A stretch of 64,000 nt of DNA from Marimicrobium sp913061115. Its GTDB lineage: Bacteria > Pseudomonadota > Gammaproteobacteria > Pseudomonadales > Halieaceae. The first letter of the stretch is position 1, and each line of letters opens with the position of its first letter. The stretch covers positions 806,001-870,000 of the forward strand of contig NZ_CP159826.1 in assembly GCF_047729875.1 (NCBI RefSeq). The letters run 5' to 3'. This document shows positions 62,848 to 64,000 of this stretch, in pieces. The notes below the pieces were generated by a model. That model saw nothing but the letters and a program-made list of their open reading frames with translations. It was not told where the DNA came from and ran no database searches. The translations under genes and the position numbers were made by a program.

Positions 62848-64000
62848 TTACGACGCCCTCGCTTTTGCCTCACGCCGTCGCGCATGCAACACCGGCTCGG
62901 TGTAACCACTGGGCTGTTGTTCACCCAGAAACACCAAATCACAGGCGGCCTGAAAAGCAATGCTGGCATCAAAGTTGGGCGCCATAGGCCGATACAAAGG
63001 GTCCGCTGCGTTTTGTGTATCCACGACGGCCGCCATGCGCTCGAGTGTCTCCCGCACCTGTTCTGCACTGCAGACGCCGTGACGCAGCCAGTTGGCGATA
63101 TGTTGACTCGAGATACGCAGGGTCGCACGGTCCTCCATTAAGCCCACCTGATTGATATCAGGCACCTTGGAGCATCCCACGCCTTGGTCAATCCAACGCA
63201 CGACATAGCCCAGTATGCCCTGCGCGTTATTATCTAATTCGCGCTGAATTTCAAGCTCACTGAGACCGTCGGCGCCTTTGAGGGGAATGCTCAGGATGTC
63301 GTCCAACGAGGCGCGAGCCTCCCCTAATAATTGGGTCTGCCGCTCGCCGACGTTGATATCATGGTAATGCATCGCGTGCAGCGTTGCTGCCGTCGGGGAG
63401 GGCACCCAGGCAGTGCTGGCGCCGGCCTGCGGGTGTGCAATCTTGTTGCTCATCATGTCGGCCATCAGGTCTGGCATCGCCCACATGCCTTTGCCGATCT
63501 GAGCCTTACCCAATAGTCCACAGCGCAGTCCGGTATCGACATTCCAGTCTTCATACGCAGAGATCCAGGGTTCCTGTTTCATCGCACCCTTGGGTGTAAT
63601 GGCGCCTGCATGCATGCTGGTGTGTATCTCGTCGCCGGTGCGATCCAGAAAACCGGTGTTGATGAACACTAGGCGCTCGCTCGCTGCACGAATACACTCT
63701 TTGAGGTTCACTGTGGTGCGTCGTTCCTCGTCCATGATGCCCATTTTCAGGGTGTTGCGGGCCATACCCAGGACGTCTTCGATACGGTCGAACAGGTCAC
63801 AGGTGAACGCGACTTCATCCGGGCCGTGCATTTTGGGTTTTACAATATAGACGCTGCCCTGCGGCGAGTTGCGATCACTGCCGGCTGCCTTGTTCAGGTC
63901 GTGCAGCGCGATCATCGCGCTGAACATGGCATCCATAATGCCCTCTGGAATCTCATCACCGTTGGCATCCAATATGGCCGGTGTGGTCATCAGATGGCCT
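62848..64000 (-). CDS. glcB: malate synthase G, C-terminal part (runs off the window)
   Basis: Malate synthase G condenses glyoxylate with acetyl-CoA in the glyoxylate shunt and glycolate use. About 384 residues are visible, roughly the C-terminal half of a family near 725 residues. The frame is open to the window edge and reads GHLMTTPAILDANGDEIPEGIMDAM at the boundary, internal to the protein, so the Met at 63990 is not the start. Conserved stretches include VYIVKPKMHGPDEVAF, INTGFLDRTGDEIHTSMHAG and KAQIGKGMWAMPD. It converges on pilA. Confidence 0.95.
   Translation of the reverse strand, partial: GHLMTTPAILDANGDEIPEGIMDAMFSAMIALHDLNKAAGSDRNSPQGSVYIVKPKMHGPDEVAFTCDLFDRIEDVLGMARNTLKMGIMDEERRTTVNLKECIRAASERLVFINTGFLDRTGDEIHTSMHAGAITPKGAMKQEPWISAYEDWNVDTGLRCGLLGKAQIGKGMWAMPDLMADMMSNKIAHPQAGASTAWVPSPTAATLHAMHYHDINVGERQTQLLGEARASLDDILSIPLKGADGLSELEIQRELDNNAQGILGYVVRWIDQGVGCSKVPDINQVGLMEDRATLRISSQHIANWLRHGVCSAEQVRETLERMAAVVDTQNAADPLYRPMAPNFDASIAFQAACDLVFLGEQQPSGYTEPVLHARRREAKARAS

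Noticed and set aside
1..64000. Search for CRISPR arrays, insertion sequences, prophage genes, toxin-antitoxin pairs, tRNA genes and defence islands
   Set aside because: No spaced direct repeats, transposase or integrase motifs, terminal inverted repeats or tRNA-like cloverleaf blocks were recognised; gene content is core and syntenic with Pseudomonas throughout.

Overview
This window looks like core chromosome of a marine-type gammaproteobacterium on the Pseudomonadales/Cellvibrionales side. The gene order follows, from memory, the Pseudomonas aeruginosa segment gatB to mutT (mreBCD, rpoN/PTS-Ntr, hisGD, rplM-rpsI, petABC, sspAB, rnpB, the mra/dcw cluster, secA), followed by a type IV pilus block. 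I see no insertion sequence, prophage, CRISPR array, tRNA or rRNA, and coding density is high, with many TGATG/ATGA overlaps. I did not find a new mobile or defence system. The unusual points lie inside housekeeping loci.

Layout. 67-3597 (minus): gatC-gatA-gatB (tRNA-dependent amidotransferase) and a small conserved gene. 3822-8380 (plus): mreB-mreC-mreD-maf-rng (cell shape, nucleotide housekeeping, RNase G). 8557-17613 (minus): a long run yrbG-kdsD-lptA-lptB-rpoN-hpf-ptsN-rapZ-ptsO-mgtE-darP (LPS precursor and transport, sigma-54, nitrogen PTS, magnesium transport). 17797-20903 (plus): mlaC, ibaG, hisG, hisD. Then degS/algW (minus), a NIF3-family gene (plus), zapG/yhcB (minus), zapE (plus), rplM-rpsI, petA and a fused petB-petC, sspA-sspB. 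29781-33204 (minus): lpoA-yraN-diaA-dolP. rsmI follows, then the RNase P RNA gene. 34972-51730 (plus): complete mra/dcw cluster mraZ-rsmH-ftsL-ftsI-murE-murF-mraY-murD-ftsW-murG-murC-ddlB-ftsQ-ftsA-ftsZ, then an M23 peptidase, secA, argJ and mutT. 57326-61805 (minus): pilB-pilC-pilD-coaE. pilA is divergent behind a sigma-54 promoter, and the 3' part of malate synthase G runs off the right edge.

How it fits together. Most of the window builds or maintains the envelope: MreBCD and the dcw genes make and position peptidoglycan, LpoA and DolP support it at the outer membrane, LptA/LptB and KdsD serve LPS, MlaC carries phospholipid, and SecA and DegS handle export and envelope stress. RpoN, encoded here, is the sigma factor expected to read the pilA promoter at the other end of the window.

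What stands out: an in-frame cytochrome b/cytochrome c1 fusion; mreC whose homologous N-terminus and Shine-Dalgarno point to an ATC start codon; a clean four-box MraZ operator placed just after a strong promoter; a glutamine in the SxN motif of FtsI; an altered active-site neighbourhood in DegS; a degenerate sugar-phosphate loop in DiaA; and repeated absence of genes expected at these positions (kdsC, lptC, mlaFED, mlaB, murA, hisC, lpxC, dciA, yhdP/tldD). These absences are statements about this locus only; the genes may lie elsewhere in the genome.
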